Positions 16,946 to 26,211 are shown, counted from the stretch's first letter. The stretch is DNA of 64,000 nucleotides from Brucella sp. 21LCYQ03 (GCF_023554105.1 NZ_JAMJWE010000005.1:124001-188000); one strand, 5' to 3'. Translations and numbers: made by a program. Notes: generated from the sequence alone by a model not told the origin.

Positions 16946-18454
16946 ATGAAAAAGCCTAATATTCTTGTTCTGATGGTCGATCAGTTAAATGGAACTTTTT
17001 TTCCAGATGGCCCTGCCTGCTTTTTGCATGTTCCGCATCTGCGTAAGCTGGCAGAACGCTCGGTTCGTTTTTCGAATTGCTACACAGCTAGCCCACTCTG
17101 TGCGCCGGCCCGCGCATCCTTTATGTCGGGTCAGTTGCCGTCACGCACTGGCGTTTATGATAACGCTGCTGAGTTTTCATCCGAAATTCCGACCTATGCG
17201 CATCATTTGCGTAATGCAGGCTATCAGACGGCTCTATCTGGCAAAATGCATTTTGTCGGCCCCGATCAACTCCACGGGTTTGAACAGCGTCTGACGACTG
17301 ATATTTATCCAGCAGATTTTGGCTGGACACCCGATTATCGAAAGCCCGGCGAACGCATAGACTGGTGGTATCACAATCTTGGCTCGATCACAGGCGCTGG
17401 TTCTGCAGAAATAACCAACCAGCTCGAATATGACGATGAAGTGGCTTATCAGGCCGAAGCAAAGCTTTATGATTTAGCACGTCGTCAGGACGAGCGGCCA
17501 TGGTGTCTGACAGTCAGTTTCACTCATCCGCATGATCCCTATGTGGCACGCAAACGGTTCTTTGATCTCTATGCTAATATTCCTGAACTCGACCCCGAGA
17601 TTGGTCCCTTGCCCGAAAGCGAGATTGATGCGCACAGCGAACGTCTTTTGCGTGCCTGCAAGTCGGAGGACTATGATCTCACGCGTGATCAAATCAGGGC
17701 GGCTCGACAGGCTTACTTTGCCAATATTTCCTACGTGGATGAAAAAATTGGCAGCATCCTTGACGTGATTGCGCGGTGTGGCATGGGAGAGAATACGATA
17801 GTTGTTTTCACTTCCGATCACGGCGACATGCTTGGTGAACGCGGTCTTTGGTTCAAGATGAGTTTCTTCGAAGGGGCTTCTCGTGTGCCGCTGATGATTT
17901 CAGCGCCTCAGTTAAAGCCGGGTAAAGTAAACGAAGCTGTATCAACGCTTGACGTTTTACCGACCCTATCCGATCTCGCCGGTATCGACCTCAACGGTAT
18001 TATGCCTTGGACGGATGGTGTATCGCTTGTTGATGTGGCGTCAGGGGTGATTTCACGCGGTGCAGTCCCTATGGAATATGCGGCTGAAGGCACGATTGCT
18101 CCGATGGTTTCTTTGCGCGAAGGAGATTGGAAACTTAATATCTGTCGCGCTGATCCGGATCAGTTATTTAATCTGGTCACTGATCCGAATGAGCTCAATA
18201 ATCTAGCAGAACATCCCGAATATAGGGATACTGTCGAGCGGCTGAAGCTTAAGACAAAGAAGCGCTGGAATTTGGAAAGCTATGATGAGCAAGTTCGCGC
18301 CAGCCAGGCGAGACGGCATGTCGTCTATCCGGCGCTAAGAAATGGAGTTTACTATCCATGGGATTACCAGCCATTGCAAAAGGCTTCAGAGCGCTACATG
18401 CGCAACCATATGGACTTGAATGTTCTTGAAGAAAATCAGAGGTTTCCGCGCTAG
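16946..18454 (+). CDS. betC: Choline-sulfatase
   Basis: Hydrolyses choline-O-sulfate to choline and sulfate. The 502-residue protein begins with KKPNILVLMVDQLNGTFF, the metal-binding start of type I sulfatases. CAPARASFMSG carries the C-x-P-x-R formylglycine site with cysteine as modifiable residue. FTSDHGDMLGERGLW supplies further metal ligands. The C-terminal RNGVYYPWDYQP is the extension specific to choline sulfatases. ATG 16946 is chosen because the protein then starts at the family N-terminus; an ATG at 16934 would add four residues, and neither has a strong Shine-Dalgarno. It forms a unit with choX and ends at a strong hairpin. Confidence 0.93.
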   Translation: MKKPNILVLMVDQLNGTFFPDGPACFLHVPHLRKLAERSVRFSNCYTASPLCAPARASFMSGQLPSRTGVYDNAAEFSSEIPTYAHHLRNAGYQTALSGKMHFVGPDQLHGFEQRLTTDIYPADFGWTPDYRKPGERIDWWYHNLGSITGAGSAEITNQLEYDDEVAYQAEAKLYDLARRQDERPWCLTVSFTHPHDPYVARKRFFDLYANIPELDPEIGPLPESEIDAHSERLLRACKSEDYDLTRDQIRAARQAYFANISYVDEKIGSILDVIARCGMGENTIVVFTSDHGDMLGERGLWFKMSFFEGASRVPLMISAPQLKPGKVNEAVSTLDVLPTLSDLAGIDLNGIMPWTDGVSLVDVASGVISRGAVPMEYAAEGTIAPMVSLREGDWKLNICRADPDQLFNLVTDPNELNNLAEHPEYRDTVERLKLKTKKRWNLESYDEQVRASQARRHVVYPALRNGVYYPWDYQPLQKASERYMRNHMDLNVLEENQRFPR

Positions 18455-18462
18455 ACTTAATA

Positions 18463-18490
18463 AAGAGGTGGATATTTGATCCACCTCTTC
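18463..18490. terminator. Bidirectional terminator between betC and the GntR gene
   Basis: GAGGTGGAT and ATCCACCTC form a 9-base stem with a TATTTG-type loop, flanked by A-rich and T-containing sequence. The two genes converge here. Confidence 0.75.
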
Positions 18491-18499
18491 CATCAACCA

Positions 18500-19219
18500 T
18501 TATTTCAAGACATCCGAGAGACGTTTTTGCTCTTTCTCACTGCGATTGAGGTTAAGTCCCGCAAGCAGATCCAGAATGTGCTTTTTCATCAAGGCAGATG
18601 CATCTTTACCCTTATGCTGCTCAATGGCATCGACCAGTGCAGTATGTGCGTGACTCTCACATGTCGTTTCACGACGCTGCCAATAGAGTGCAATAATTAG
18701 GGAAGATCGCGGCAGAAGGTCAGCTACAAATCCTGAAAAAATTGAGTGCCCTGAAAGGCCTGCAAGTTCCAGATGAAAGCGCGCTGACAATCGAATAGCA
18801 TCGCTATCGCGTCCCGCATGCAGCGCTGCATGTTCGTCATCAAGATGTTTTCGTAGCTTTTTGACGTCTTCCGCTGTGGCCACGCTTGCAGCCAACATTG
18901 CTACTTGTGGTTCAATAAGCATGCGTGCTTCAAAGACTTCACGCGCTTCTTCTTGCGATGGCTCGGCGACAAATGCGCCGCGGTTCGGCTCAAGCCGCAC
19001 GAGACGATCATGGGCAAGTGCCTGTAATGCAGAGCGCACAACTGCGCGACTGACCGAATAAATCGAAGCCAGTTCGTCTTCGGGTAATTTGGTCCCAGGC
19101 AATAATTGATGGCTCACGACAGCATCTCGCAGCCCCTCATAAACGGGATGCCAGCGCGTTGCCCCGTTATTACCACCAGTTTCATTGCTGTCTGTTGTTT
19201 GAGTGTCCAGAAAGTTCAT
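18500..19219 (-). CDS. GntR-family regulator (FCD/FadR subfamily)
   Basis: A 239-residue regulator with an N-terminal winged helix (LPEDELASIYSVSRAVVRSALQALAHDRLVRLEPNRGAFVAEP, about residues 45-88) and an all-helical FCD domain (ARMLIEPQVAMLAA, RFHLELAGLSGHS, HTALVDAIEQHKG). FCD proteins bind carboxylates through a metal site. Start at ATG 19219 rather than the alternative codon at 19234. It lies downstream of the racemase and ABC genes on the same strand with 160 bases between, and a motif ATTGTCAACGAT upstream is shared with the promoter of the binding-protein gene at 24.9 kb, so it probably represses that operon and itself. Confidence 0.9.
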   Translation of the reverse strand: MNFLDTQTTDSNETGGNNGATRWHPVYEGLRDAVVSHQLLPGTKLPEDELASIYSVSRAVVRSALQALAHDRLVRLEPNRGAFVAEPSQEEAREVFEARMLIEPQVAMLAASVATAEDVKKLRKHLDDEHAALHAGRDSDAIRLSARFHLELAGLSGHSIFSGFVADLLPRSSLIIALYWQRRETTCESHAHTALVDAIEQHKGKDASALMKKHILDLLAGLNLNRSEKEQKRLSDVLK

Positions 19220-19306
19220 TTTATCCAGATACAAACGATACAGGGTTGCGCCTGTGTCGAGTGTGCTTGAGTTTCAACTAATTTACATATCGAAGCAGTA
19301 ATCCTC

Positions 19307-19318
19307 ATTGTCAACGAT
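19307..19318. promoter_or_regulatory. Possible GntR operator upstream of the GntR gene
   Basis: ATTGTCAACGAT differs by one base from the perfect inverted repeat ATTGTCAACAAT at 24929-24940, and the match extends into a following AT. It lies about 90 bases before the GntR start codon. Confidence 0.5.
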
Positions 19319-19381
19319 ATTGAGATTATGGTTCACAAAATAACGTACCATCCCTGATATGCAATATTTTATGCTTCGCCG

Positions 19382-20113
19382 TCAATTTGCTGGCGAAAAC
19401 GGCGCAAAGATGCCTTGGAAGCCTTTTGACCGTGGTGCTTGATAACCTCCGATTTTGGACGTTCTAAGACCAAGTGTGATGAGGCTTTCGCATAGCTTTA
19501 CCGCTGCTGTTACCCCATCAATCACTGGAATCCCATGTTCTATTGATAGGGATGTTGCAAGATCGGCCATGCCGGCACAGCCGAGAACTATTGCTTCGGC
19601 ATGATCGTCACGTATTGCACGCACAATTTCTTCAGAAATGCGAAGCCGTGCATCTGAACCCGGAATTTCGAGATCAAGCACGGCGACATCACTGGCCCTT
19701 ACTTTCGCGCAGCGCGTTGCAAGACCATAACGTGTGAGATTGTGCTCAATAGCTGGAACCGAACGGGAGAGGGTGGTTACGACGCTGAATTTTCCCGCTA
19801 TCAGGCTTGCCATATGAAAGGCTGCTTCGCCAATGCCGATGACCGGCATAGAGCTCGCGCAGCGCGCAGCATCAAGACCTGTATCATCGAAGCAGGCAAT
19901 CACGCAGGCATCTGCATGAGGATGTCTTTGCATTTCGCCAATCATTCCGGGAATTGCGAAAACTTCGTCGAAATAGCCTTCAATACTGGGCGGTCCGTCA
20001 GCGGGATTGATCGCGATGATATTTGTTTCGGTTAGTGCAACGCTGCGTGCAGCCTCACCGATTTTCCGCGTCATGGATGCGGTTGTATTCGGATTAATGA
20101 CAAGAATGTCCAT
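19382..20113 (-). CDS. Asp/Glu/hydantoin racemase family protein
   Basis: A 243-residue protein of the aspartate/glutamate/hydantoin racemase superfamily, which use two cysteines as acid-base pair. The start MDILVINPNTTASMTRKIG and the segment DACVIACFDDTGLDAARC (first cysteine) and AIVLGCAGMADL (second cysteine) are typical of hydantoin or allantoin racemases. It follows the livF-like gene by 64 bases in the same direction, so the transported compound may be a hydantoin, ureide or related chiral amide. No hydantoinase or carbamoylase is in the window. Confidence 0.88.
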   Translation of the reverse strand: MDILVINPNTTASMTRKIGEAARSVALTETNIIAINPADGPPSIEGYFDEVFAIPGMIGEMQRHPHADACVIACFDDTGLDAARCASSMPVIGIGEAAFHMASLIAGKFSVVTTLSRSVPAIEHNLTRYGLATRCAKVRASDVAVLDLEIPGSDARLRISEEIVRAIRDDHAEAIVLGCAGMADLATSLSIEHGIPVIDGVTAAVKLCESLITLGLRTSKIGGYQAPRSKGFQGIFAPFSPAN

Positions 20114-20177
20114 TTCCTCGGACCCTAGAATGTTTTTATTGTTGTGGATGGTTCAGGGCGCTTTATGCGCCCTGAAA

Positions 20178-20900
20178 CTAGATTTCGCCGCCGAGATAGA
20201 GTTTTTTGATGCGGTCGTCAGACACAAGCTCTTCAGAATTGCCTGACAGAACGATCTTGCCAGTCGTAAGCGCATAGGCACGTTGTGAAATACGTAATGA
20301 CATGCGCGAGTTTTGCTCAACGAGCAACACGCTGACCTTCTCATCGCGATTAATTGCCACGATGGAACGCGCAATATCCTGCACGAGCTTGGGTGCAACG
20401 CCAAGTGAAGGCTCATCAAGCAAAAGCAGTTTAGGCTTGGCCATCAATGCGCGGCCTATAACCAACATTTGCTGCTCGCCGCCACTCATCGTGCCTGCTG
20501 CCTGCGAGTACCGTTCCTTCAGACGTGGAAATCGCCCTAGAACCATTTCGAGCGTGTTGGCGATTTCTGCTTTGGCTGACCTTGTGAATGCGCCCATCAG
20601 CAGATTGTCACGAACCGTCATATATGGGAAAACGCGTCGCCCCTCAGGTACCATCGCGATACCCATTTCGACGATCTTGTCTGAACGTGTCCCATCAAGG
20701 CGATTGCCTTCATAGTAGATCTCGCCTTTGCGCAACTTATTGAGGCCAGTAATCGCTCGCAGGATTGAGGACTTGCCGGCGCCATTTGCGCCGATCAATG
20801 CTACTGTTTCACCCTGATTGACGGTGAGCGATACGCCTTTCAACGCATAGACATGGTCATAATAGAGTTCGGCATCTTTCACTTTCAGAAGCTCTGTCAT
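20178..20900 (-). CDS. Branched-chain-type ABC transporter ATPase (LivF family)
   Basis: A 240-residue nucleotide-binding subunit. Walker A GANGAGKSS, signature MSGGEQQM, Walker B LLLLDEPSLGVAP and LLVEQNSRMSLRIS, which replaces the usual switch region as in LivF proteins, are all visible. It is two bases from the livG-like gene. Together with LivG it powers the LivH/LivM channel. The system resembles amide/urea, branched-chain amino-acid and aromatic-acid importers, and the sequence alone does not decide the substrate. Confidence 0.93.
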   Translation of the reverse strand: MTELLKVKDAELYYDHVYALKGVSLTVNQGETVALIGANGAGKSSILRAITGLNKLRKGEIYYEGNRLDGTRSDKIVEMGIAMVPEGRRVFPYMTVRDNLLMGAFTRSAKAEIANTLEMVLGRFPRLKERYSQAAGTMSGGEQQMLVIGRALMAKPKLLLLDEPSLGVAPKLVQDIARSIVAINRDEKVSVLLVEQNSRMSLRISQRAYALTTGKIVLSGNSEELVSDDRIKKLYLGGEI

Positions 20901-20902
20901 GA

Positions 20903-21682
20903 TCAGTATCCAATCGTTTCATCTTCTGCGCCGAGATAGGCCTCGATGACTTTTTCGTTCTCCTGAATTTCTTTTGGTGTACCTTCGGCGATTTTCTGGC
21001 CGAAATTGATAACAACAATCCGGTCGGAAATATTCATCACTGCAGGCATGTCGTGTTCGACAAGCAAGACCGTGATGCCGCGATCACGCACAGCACGCAC
21101 CATCTCTACCGCTTTGACGGTTTCGTCATGGTTCATGCCTGCAAAAGGTTCATCCAGCAGCAGAACTTTGGGTTCGGTGGCAAGGCCAATTGCTATGCCC
21201 AGGGCACGTAGATGCCCGTGAGGCAAGTTTTGGGCAACTTCATTGCGTTGCGATCCGAGGCCAAGAAAATCGATGATTTCATCGGCTGAACGTTCAAACT
21301 CCTGCCGGTCCTGTCGCGCAAGACCTGTGCCGATATAACAACCCAAGAAGCTTGCTTTCGCACGCAGGTGATGCGCAACAATGACGTTCTCACGCACCGT
21401 CATGCCTTTGAAGATCGTGGTTTCCTGAAAGGTCCTAACCACGCCCTTTCGTGCCACAATATGCGGTGCTAAGCCGGATATGCGTGCGCCATTAAACAGC
21501 ACTTCGCCGGTTGTTGGATTGAGGAAGGAAGCTATCAGTTTAAACAGTGTTGATTTACCCGCACCGTTTGGACCTATGACGGAAAGGATTTCCTTCTCTT
21601 TGACCGAAAACGAGACATCATTAACAGCCACCAGTCCGCCGAAGCGTTTGGTTACGCCTTTGACTTCCAGAAGTGCGCTCAT
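20903..21682 (-). CDS. Branched-chain-type ABC transporter ATPase (LivG family)
   Basis: A 259-residue LivG-type ATPase with Walker A GPNGAGKST, the long LivG insert after TFQETTIFKGMTVRENV, signature-region NLPHGHLRALGIAIGLAT (a divergent LivG form of the LSGG loop, here LPHGHLR), Walker B VLLLDEPFAGMN and switch VEHDMPAV. The altered signature is worth noting: LivG proteins normally read LPYGxQR. Start overlaps the livM-like gene end by four bases (ATGA), so translation is coupled. Confidence 0.93.
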   Translation of the reverse strand: MSALLEVKGVTKRFGGLVAVNDVSFSVKEKEILSVIGPNGAGKSTLFKLIASFLNPTTGEVLFNGARISGLAPHIVARKGVVRTFQETTIFKGMTVRENVIVAHHLRAKASFLGCYIGTGLARQDRQEFERSADEIIDFLGLGSQRNEVAQNLPHGHLRALGIAIGLATEPKVLLLDEPFAGMNHDETVKAVEMVRAVRDRGITVLLVEHDMPAVMNISDRIVVINFGQKIAEGTPKEIQENEKVIEAYLGAEDETIGY

Positions 21683-22659
21683 GATCCCGATCCTTTCTTA
21701 CCAGTCAATCGCAAGCTTAGCAGGCCGTTTGGCAGGAACAGCATCAGGATGATCAACAGGCTTGAGAAAATGAGAAGCTGGAATTTGCCGGTCTGAAACA
21801 GGAAGTCCCAGCCGAAATAGAGAACAAAAGTGCCGATGATCGGTCCGAAAACGTATCCAAGACCGCCAAGGAAGCAGTTAAGCATGAAGTTAACGGAGTC
21901 CGTGACGGTGAAGCTTGACGGATAGATCGACTGCGAGATCGCCACAAACATTGCGCCGCCTAATCCCCCAAGGAAGGATGAAATCGCATATGCAAGCACA
22001 CGCAGATTGGTAATATTGACGCCGATAGAGGAGGCGAGTTCTTCATTCTGTTGCAACGACTGGCAAAGACCTCCAATGCGGGAATGAATGAGCCTGTAAA
22101 GCGCGGCAAAGCATATCACCATCAGAACAACGGAGACGAAATAGAAAGCGGCACGTGGATTTTGCAGAGTTGCGAAGTCCGGCAGGATTGTGAACCCAAA
22201 GATCGATATACCACCGGGTGGCGGTATATTGACCATGCCTTTTGCACCATTGGTAATTGGCAGAGCCATGGCAAGCAGGCGCGCTACTTCTGTTAAAACC
22301 AGCGTTACCATTGCGAAATAGACACCGCGCAGGCGCAAAATCGGCAATCCGATCAGGATGCTGGCAAAGGCGCAGAAAAGGCCTGCCAGCGGCAATGTCA
22401 GCCAGAAAGACACACCGTATTTGACCATGAGAATGGCTGAGACATAGCCGCCCATAAGCGCATATGCACCTTGGCCGATATTGATGCGGCCAATGTAAAA
22501 GGTGAGCCACACGCCAGCACTGACAATGGAAAGCAGGGCGACGGAGGTTAGCGTGTAATAAAGATCGTTACGTCCAGTTATGTTGATCAACAGCGGAATA
22601 CCGATGAAGACCAGAGCAAGGAAAGCAACGACGCCGATTATTTTTACTGTCTTTGTCAT
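21679..22659 (-). CDS. Branched-chain-type ABC transporter permease (LivM family)
   Basis: About 326 residues with eight to nine membrane segments. YIGRINIGQGAYALMGGYVSA is the conserved LivM loop, and GRNDLYYTLTSVALLSIVSAG and LPILRLRGVYFAMVTLVLTEV are also typical. ATG 22659 is preferred because GATGGGGGCA lies just before it; an upstream ATG at 22680 would add seven residues. It overlaps the end of the livH-like gene, which supports one operon. Confidence 0.92.
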   Translation of the reverse strand: MTKTVKIIGVVAFLALVFIGIPLLINITGRNDLYYTLTSVALLSIVSAGVWLTFYIGRINIGQGAYALMGGYVSAILMVKYGVSFWLTLPLAGLFCAFASILIGLPILRLRGVYFAMVTLVLTEVARLLAMALPITNGAKGMVNIPPPGGISIFGFTILPDFATLQNPRAAFYFVSVVLMVICFAALYRLIHSRIGGLCQSLQQNEELASSIGVNITNLRVLAYAISSFLGGLGGAMFVAISQSIYPSSFTVTDSVNFMLNCFLGGLGYVFGPIIGTFVLYFGWDFLFQTGKFQLLIFSSLLIILMLFLPNGLLSLRLTGKKGSGS

Positions 22660-22670
22660 GATTGCCCCCA

Positions 22671-23537
22671 TCAACCCCAAGGTTTACCCATAAGACCGTT
22701 TGGACGAAGACTGAGGAAGACCATCAATCCAGCGAAGATCACGAGATAAGTAATGTCGCCGTAAGGGCGCAGCACCGTGAGGCCAACGGATTCCAGCATT
22801 CCAAGAATGAACCCACCGGCAATCGCACCGCTGACGACACCCGCACCGCCGATCATCACCATCATGAAGGCTTTGATGGAAATCGCTCCACCAATGCCGG
22901 AGTTAACACCGGTAATGGCAACCAACAAACCGCCGACCAGACCTGCAAGCATCGCCCCCAATGCGAAGCCGATCATTGAATAACGGTTGACATTCACGCC
23001 CATTAACTGCGCCGCAACGCGGTCCTGAGCAAGCGCGCGCATCGCGCGACCGGGTTTTGTAAACTGCATGAAAAGAACAAAGGCTGCGATGAAAACCACT
23101 GCGAGCACACCAATCAGAATTCGATCGTAAGGTATGATCAACCAGTCGGAAACAAAAACACCATTGATGATCTTTGGAACACCGCGCTGCTTTTCGCCAA
23201 AAAGCAGCAAAATTACAGCATCCAGAAAGAATGCAATTGCTGCTGCAAGCAGCATCGTACTTTCGTCGCGAACACTTCGCTTTATGACGGGTCTGAACAG
23301 AAACTTTTCAATCAGCGCACCGACAATCATCAATGTGACTGCAGAAGCAAACAATGCCACCACGAAAGGCAGGCCGAGTTGGCCATAGATTGTGTAAGTG
23401 ACAAATCCACCAAGCACATACATCTGGCCATGTGCGAAGTTCAAAACATTCATTAAAGCGAAAATAAGTGTAAGACCGAGCGCAATAAGCGCATATTGTG
23501 ATCCAAGATACAGTCCGTTGACTATGACTTGTTCCAT
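22671..23537 (-). CDS. Branched-chain-type ABC transporter permease (LivH family)
   Basis: A 288-residue LivH-type membrane subunit starting MEQVIVNGLYLGSQYALIALGLT, with the LNFAHGQMYVLGGF loop and repeated glycine-rich spans. GGAGGG lies 12 bases before ATG 23537; the frame extends to 23639 but that part has no family resemblance. It is 113 bases downstream of the binding-protein gene. Confidence 0.92.
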   Translation of the reverse strand: MEQVIVNGLYLGSQYALIALGLTLIFALMNVLNFAHGQMYVLGGFVTYTIYGQLGLPFVVALFASAVTLMIVGALIEKFLFRPVIKRSVRDESTMLLAAAIAFFLDAVILLLFGEKQRGVPKIINGVFVSDWLIIPYDRILIGVLAVVFIAAFVLFMQFTKPGRAMRALAQDRVAAQLMGVNVNRYSMIGFALGAMLAGLVGGLLVAITGVNSGIGGAISIKAFMMVMIGGAGVVSGAIAGGFILGMLESVGLTVLRPYGDITYLVIFAGLMVFLSLRPNGLMGKPWG

Positions 23538-23650
23538 GAAGGCAAACTCCCTCCTGCGGAGAGTGGCCTTGCCTAAGTCTCCGTGGCGATTCATGACAAT
23601 TGGGAGGCAGAAGCGGATGTTATTGACATCCGCTTCCAAGATATTTGTGC

Positions 23651-24850
23651 TTAGTCGACCTGTCCAACGAACAGCGTTTCGAACTTGCCGTCCTTGTATT
23701 CCGTGACAACCATCGGAATGCCGAGCTGGCGCTTTTGTGTGAACGATGTCGTGCCGACATAATTCAGCTTGGAATCGTCGCCCTTTACATAAGGATTGGG
23801 TGCTGAGAAAGTATCAACGGTCTTCTTGAATTCTTCAACATTATCGATCGCAGCCGGGTTAGCTTTCAGCGTTTCGATAATATATTCAAGAGCATAGACC
23901 TTGGTATTCGATTCATCATTATATTCGCCATAGGCTTTGGTATAGCGATCAACGAATTCCTTCATCGTATCCGATGCGATTTCAGGAGTGGATGCACCGC
24001 CCACTGAAATGAAGCCGTTTGCAAGCTCTCCGGCACCTTCTTCAAGAACCTTGGCATCCTGCGCGGTTTCGGTGGAGATGAAGCCTTCATATCCCAGTTC
24101 GCGTGCTGCACGGATCAGAAGTGGTGCATTACCTGGTGCAACACCGGACAATACAAGAAGGTCTGGCTTCTGCATAATGATTGGGGTGAGAACAGGCGTA
24201 AAGTCACGCGTATCATTTTGATAGGCATCGCTGGTTGATACCACTTCAAGACCAAGTGCTTTTGCAGCTTCGATACCACTGTCACGCTGGCTCAGAGGAT
24301 CGGATTCATTGGCAGCAACGAATGCGACGGTTTTTACACCTTTGTTTTCTTTCAGATATTTGTAAATCGCTGGCCCAGACTGATAATTGGCAATCATACC
24401 AAGAATAGCGTTGGATGCAGGCGGTGTATAAAGTTCTTTCGGGAAGGAGTAAGGGAAGTAGATAATCCCTTTGGACTCCGCTACCGGGCGAACCGCTGCC
24501 GCACCGTCATCCACATTTGGACCTACGACATAATGGACGCCTTCCTGCGCCATTTTTTCCATGCCCGCGATAGCCCGCTTCGGGTCTTTCTGGTCATCGA
24601 AGGTCACAATCGTAATTTTGTAATTGTCGTCGCCGATTTTCACCCCGCCAAGTTCGTTTAGCCAATCGGCTCGAACTTGCATTGATCGCACATTCGATGT
24701 GCCCCATGCGGCTGCTGGTCCACTTGTAACGCCAACAAAGCCGATTTTTAGTTCTTTATCCGCGGCCAAAGCTGCGCCCGCAGACATTACAGCGAAAAGC
24801 GAAACGGCGCTGAGCGCCGCAGTCCTAATAACTGCGCGTCGGTTAAACAT
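23651..24850 (-). CDS. Branched-chain-type ABC transporter periplasmic binding protein
   Basis: A 399-residue type I periplasmic binding protein (LivK/amide-binding group). A twin-Arg-like signal (NRRAVIRTAALSAVSLFAVMSAGAALA) is followed by KELKIGFVGVTSGPAAAWGTSN, and then NYKITIVTFDDQKDPKRAI and VVGPNVDDGAAAVRPVAESKG. It is the first gene of the binding protein, livH, livM, livG, livF, racemase unit. The ligand is unknown; the racemase gene points to a hydantoin, ureide or acidic amino-acid relative. Confidence 0.9.
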   Translation of the reverse strand: MFNRRAVIRTAALSAVSLFAVMSAGAALAADKELKIGFVGVTSGPAAAWGTSNVRSMQVRADWLNELGGVKIGDDNYKITIVTFDDQKDPKRAIAGMEKMAQEGVHYVVGPNVDDGAAAVRPVAESKGIIYFPYSFPKELYTPPASNAILGMIANYQSGPAIYKYLKENKGVKTVAFVAANESDPLSQRDSGIEAAKALGLEVVSTSDAYQNDTRDFTPVLTPIIMQKPDLLVLSGVAPGNAPLLIRAARELGYEGFISTETAQDAKVLEEGAGELANGFISVGGASTPEIASDTMKEFVDRYTKAYGEYNDESNTKVYALEYIIETLKANPAAIDNVEEFKKTVDTFSAPNPYVKGDDSKLNYVGTTSFTQKRQLGIPMVVTEYKDGKFETLFVGQVD

Positions 24851-24928
24851 ATCTAGTCCCCTTGTTCATTTACTACTCCCTCGTTTTATGGGGAGAAGCA
24901 TGCAAATATTGAACGCCAGACTCATCAG

Positions 24929-24940
24929 ATTGTCAACAAT
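24929..24940. promoter_or_regulatory. Inverted repeat, possible GntR operator before the binding-protein gene
   Basis: ATTGTCAACAAT is a perfect inverted repeat (5-base arms, CA centre), 80 bases upstream of the start at 24850, and nearly identical to 19307-19318 before the GntR gene. Size and composition fit FCD-type GntR operators. Confidence 0.55.
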
Positions 24941-25109
24941 ATTTATTTTTTGGTAAACAATAGCTAATTTTCATTATTACTAATCCAAGTTTTATCTGTG
25001 AATTCTAGGGATTTTTTCAGGCGATGAACGCTGATTGAACTCCTGTGAGCTATTGAATTTTAAAGGAAATCAAGGCAGTTTCAATTATTACAATAATTAA
25101 AGAGCGATT

Positions 25110-26177
25110 ATGTCTGTCCAGCGCGCAAGTTTTTATATCCTGTTGGCATTGGTTACAGTTGCTTTTGCATGGCTGCTTATACCCTATTACTCAGCGGTGC
25201 TTTGGGGGATCATTCTCGCGTTGATCTTCTATCCGGTGCAACAAAAACTCATGGGTTTTTTGGGTGGCCGCAGAAATGTTGCAGCATTTTTGTCGGTGCT
25301 GATGTGTATCTGTCTGGTAATCCTTCCGACGATGTTCATTTTTGGGTTGCTGGTTCAGGAAGGGAACACACTGTACCAGCGCTTGATCACACGCGAATTT
25401 GATCTTAATAGCTATCTCACTCGCATTTTGGCGGCGTTGCCTGAAACGCTTGAAGAATGGATGATCCGCTTTGAGCTCGGAACTTTCGCTGAATGGCGCG
25501 CCCGCATAACCGGCGGTATTCTGCAAGGCAGCCAGATTTTCGCCAGCCGTCTCGTCAGTCTCGGACAGAATACGCTTCAGTTTATCGTCAGCTTTGGCAT
25601 TATGATATACCTGCTGTTCTTTCTGTTTCGCGACGGTGAGGAACTTGGTGATAAGATCAGGCAGGCAATTCCGTTAAGTGAAGAATATAAAAACCAATTT
25701 CTTGAGAAGTTTGCCGCAGTTATACGTGCAACTGTCAAAGGCAACATCATTATTGCTCTCATTCAGGGTACGATTGGCGGGATTACATTTTGGCTACTCA
25801 ACATTGAAGCAGCGCTGTTGTGGGGAGTGATGATGACAATATTCTCACTGCTTCCGGTTGTCGGCGCATCATTGGTTTGGGGGCCTGCTGCTATCTGGTT
25901 TGCCGTGAATGGAATGTGGGTTCAAACCATAAGTCTGGTTTTTGTTGGCGTTTTGGTGATTGGCTTGATCGATAATCTGCTGCGTCCGCCATTGGTTGGT
26001 AAAGGAACACGAATGCCTGACTTTGTGGTGTTAATTTCAACAATTGGCGGAATTTCGCTCGTAGGCATCAATGGCTTTGTTGTTGGCCCCATGATTGCAG
26101 CAATGTTTATTGCGGCATGGTCGCTTCTTGCAAAGGAGCAAAGCACGCAAAAAATATCAAACAAAAGCTATGACTGA
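25110..26177 (+). CDS. AI-2E family (PerM/YdiK-like) transporter
   Basis: A 355-residue inner-membrane protein with paired N-terminal spans, a soluble middle (about 60-160) and five further spans. Family signatures are IPYYSAVLWGIILALIFYPVQQKL, the FRDGEEL segment after IYLLFFLF, and DNLLRPPLVGKGTRMP near residue 290. Members export small molecules, including autoinducer-2 in one case, or act as sodium/proton antiporters; the substrate here is not known. No neighbours share its direction, and it ends about 35 bases before the sRNA encoded on the other strand. Confidence 0.9.
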   Translation: MSVQRASFYILLALVTVAFAWLLIPYYSAVLWGIILALIFYPVQQKLMGFLGGRRNVAAFLSVLMCICLVILPTMFIFGLLVQEGNTLYQRLITREFDLNSYLTRILAALPETLEEWMIRFELGTFAEWRARITGGILQGSQIFASRLVSLGQNTLQFIVSFGIMIYLLFFLFRDGEELGDKIRQAIPLSEEYKNQFLEKFAAVIRATVKGNIIIALIQGTIGGITFWLLNIEAALLWGVMMTIFSLLPVVGASLVWGPAAIWFAVNGMWVQTISLVFVGVLVIGLIDNLLRPPLVGKGTRMPDFVVLISTIGGISLVGINGFVVGPMIAAMFIAAWSLLAKEQSTQKISNKSYD

Positions 26178-26211
26178 TTAAACCAGCCCAAAACTCCCAA
26201 AACTCTTTGAG

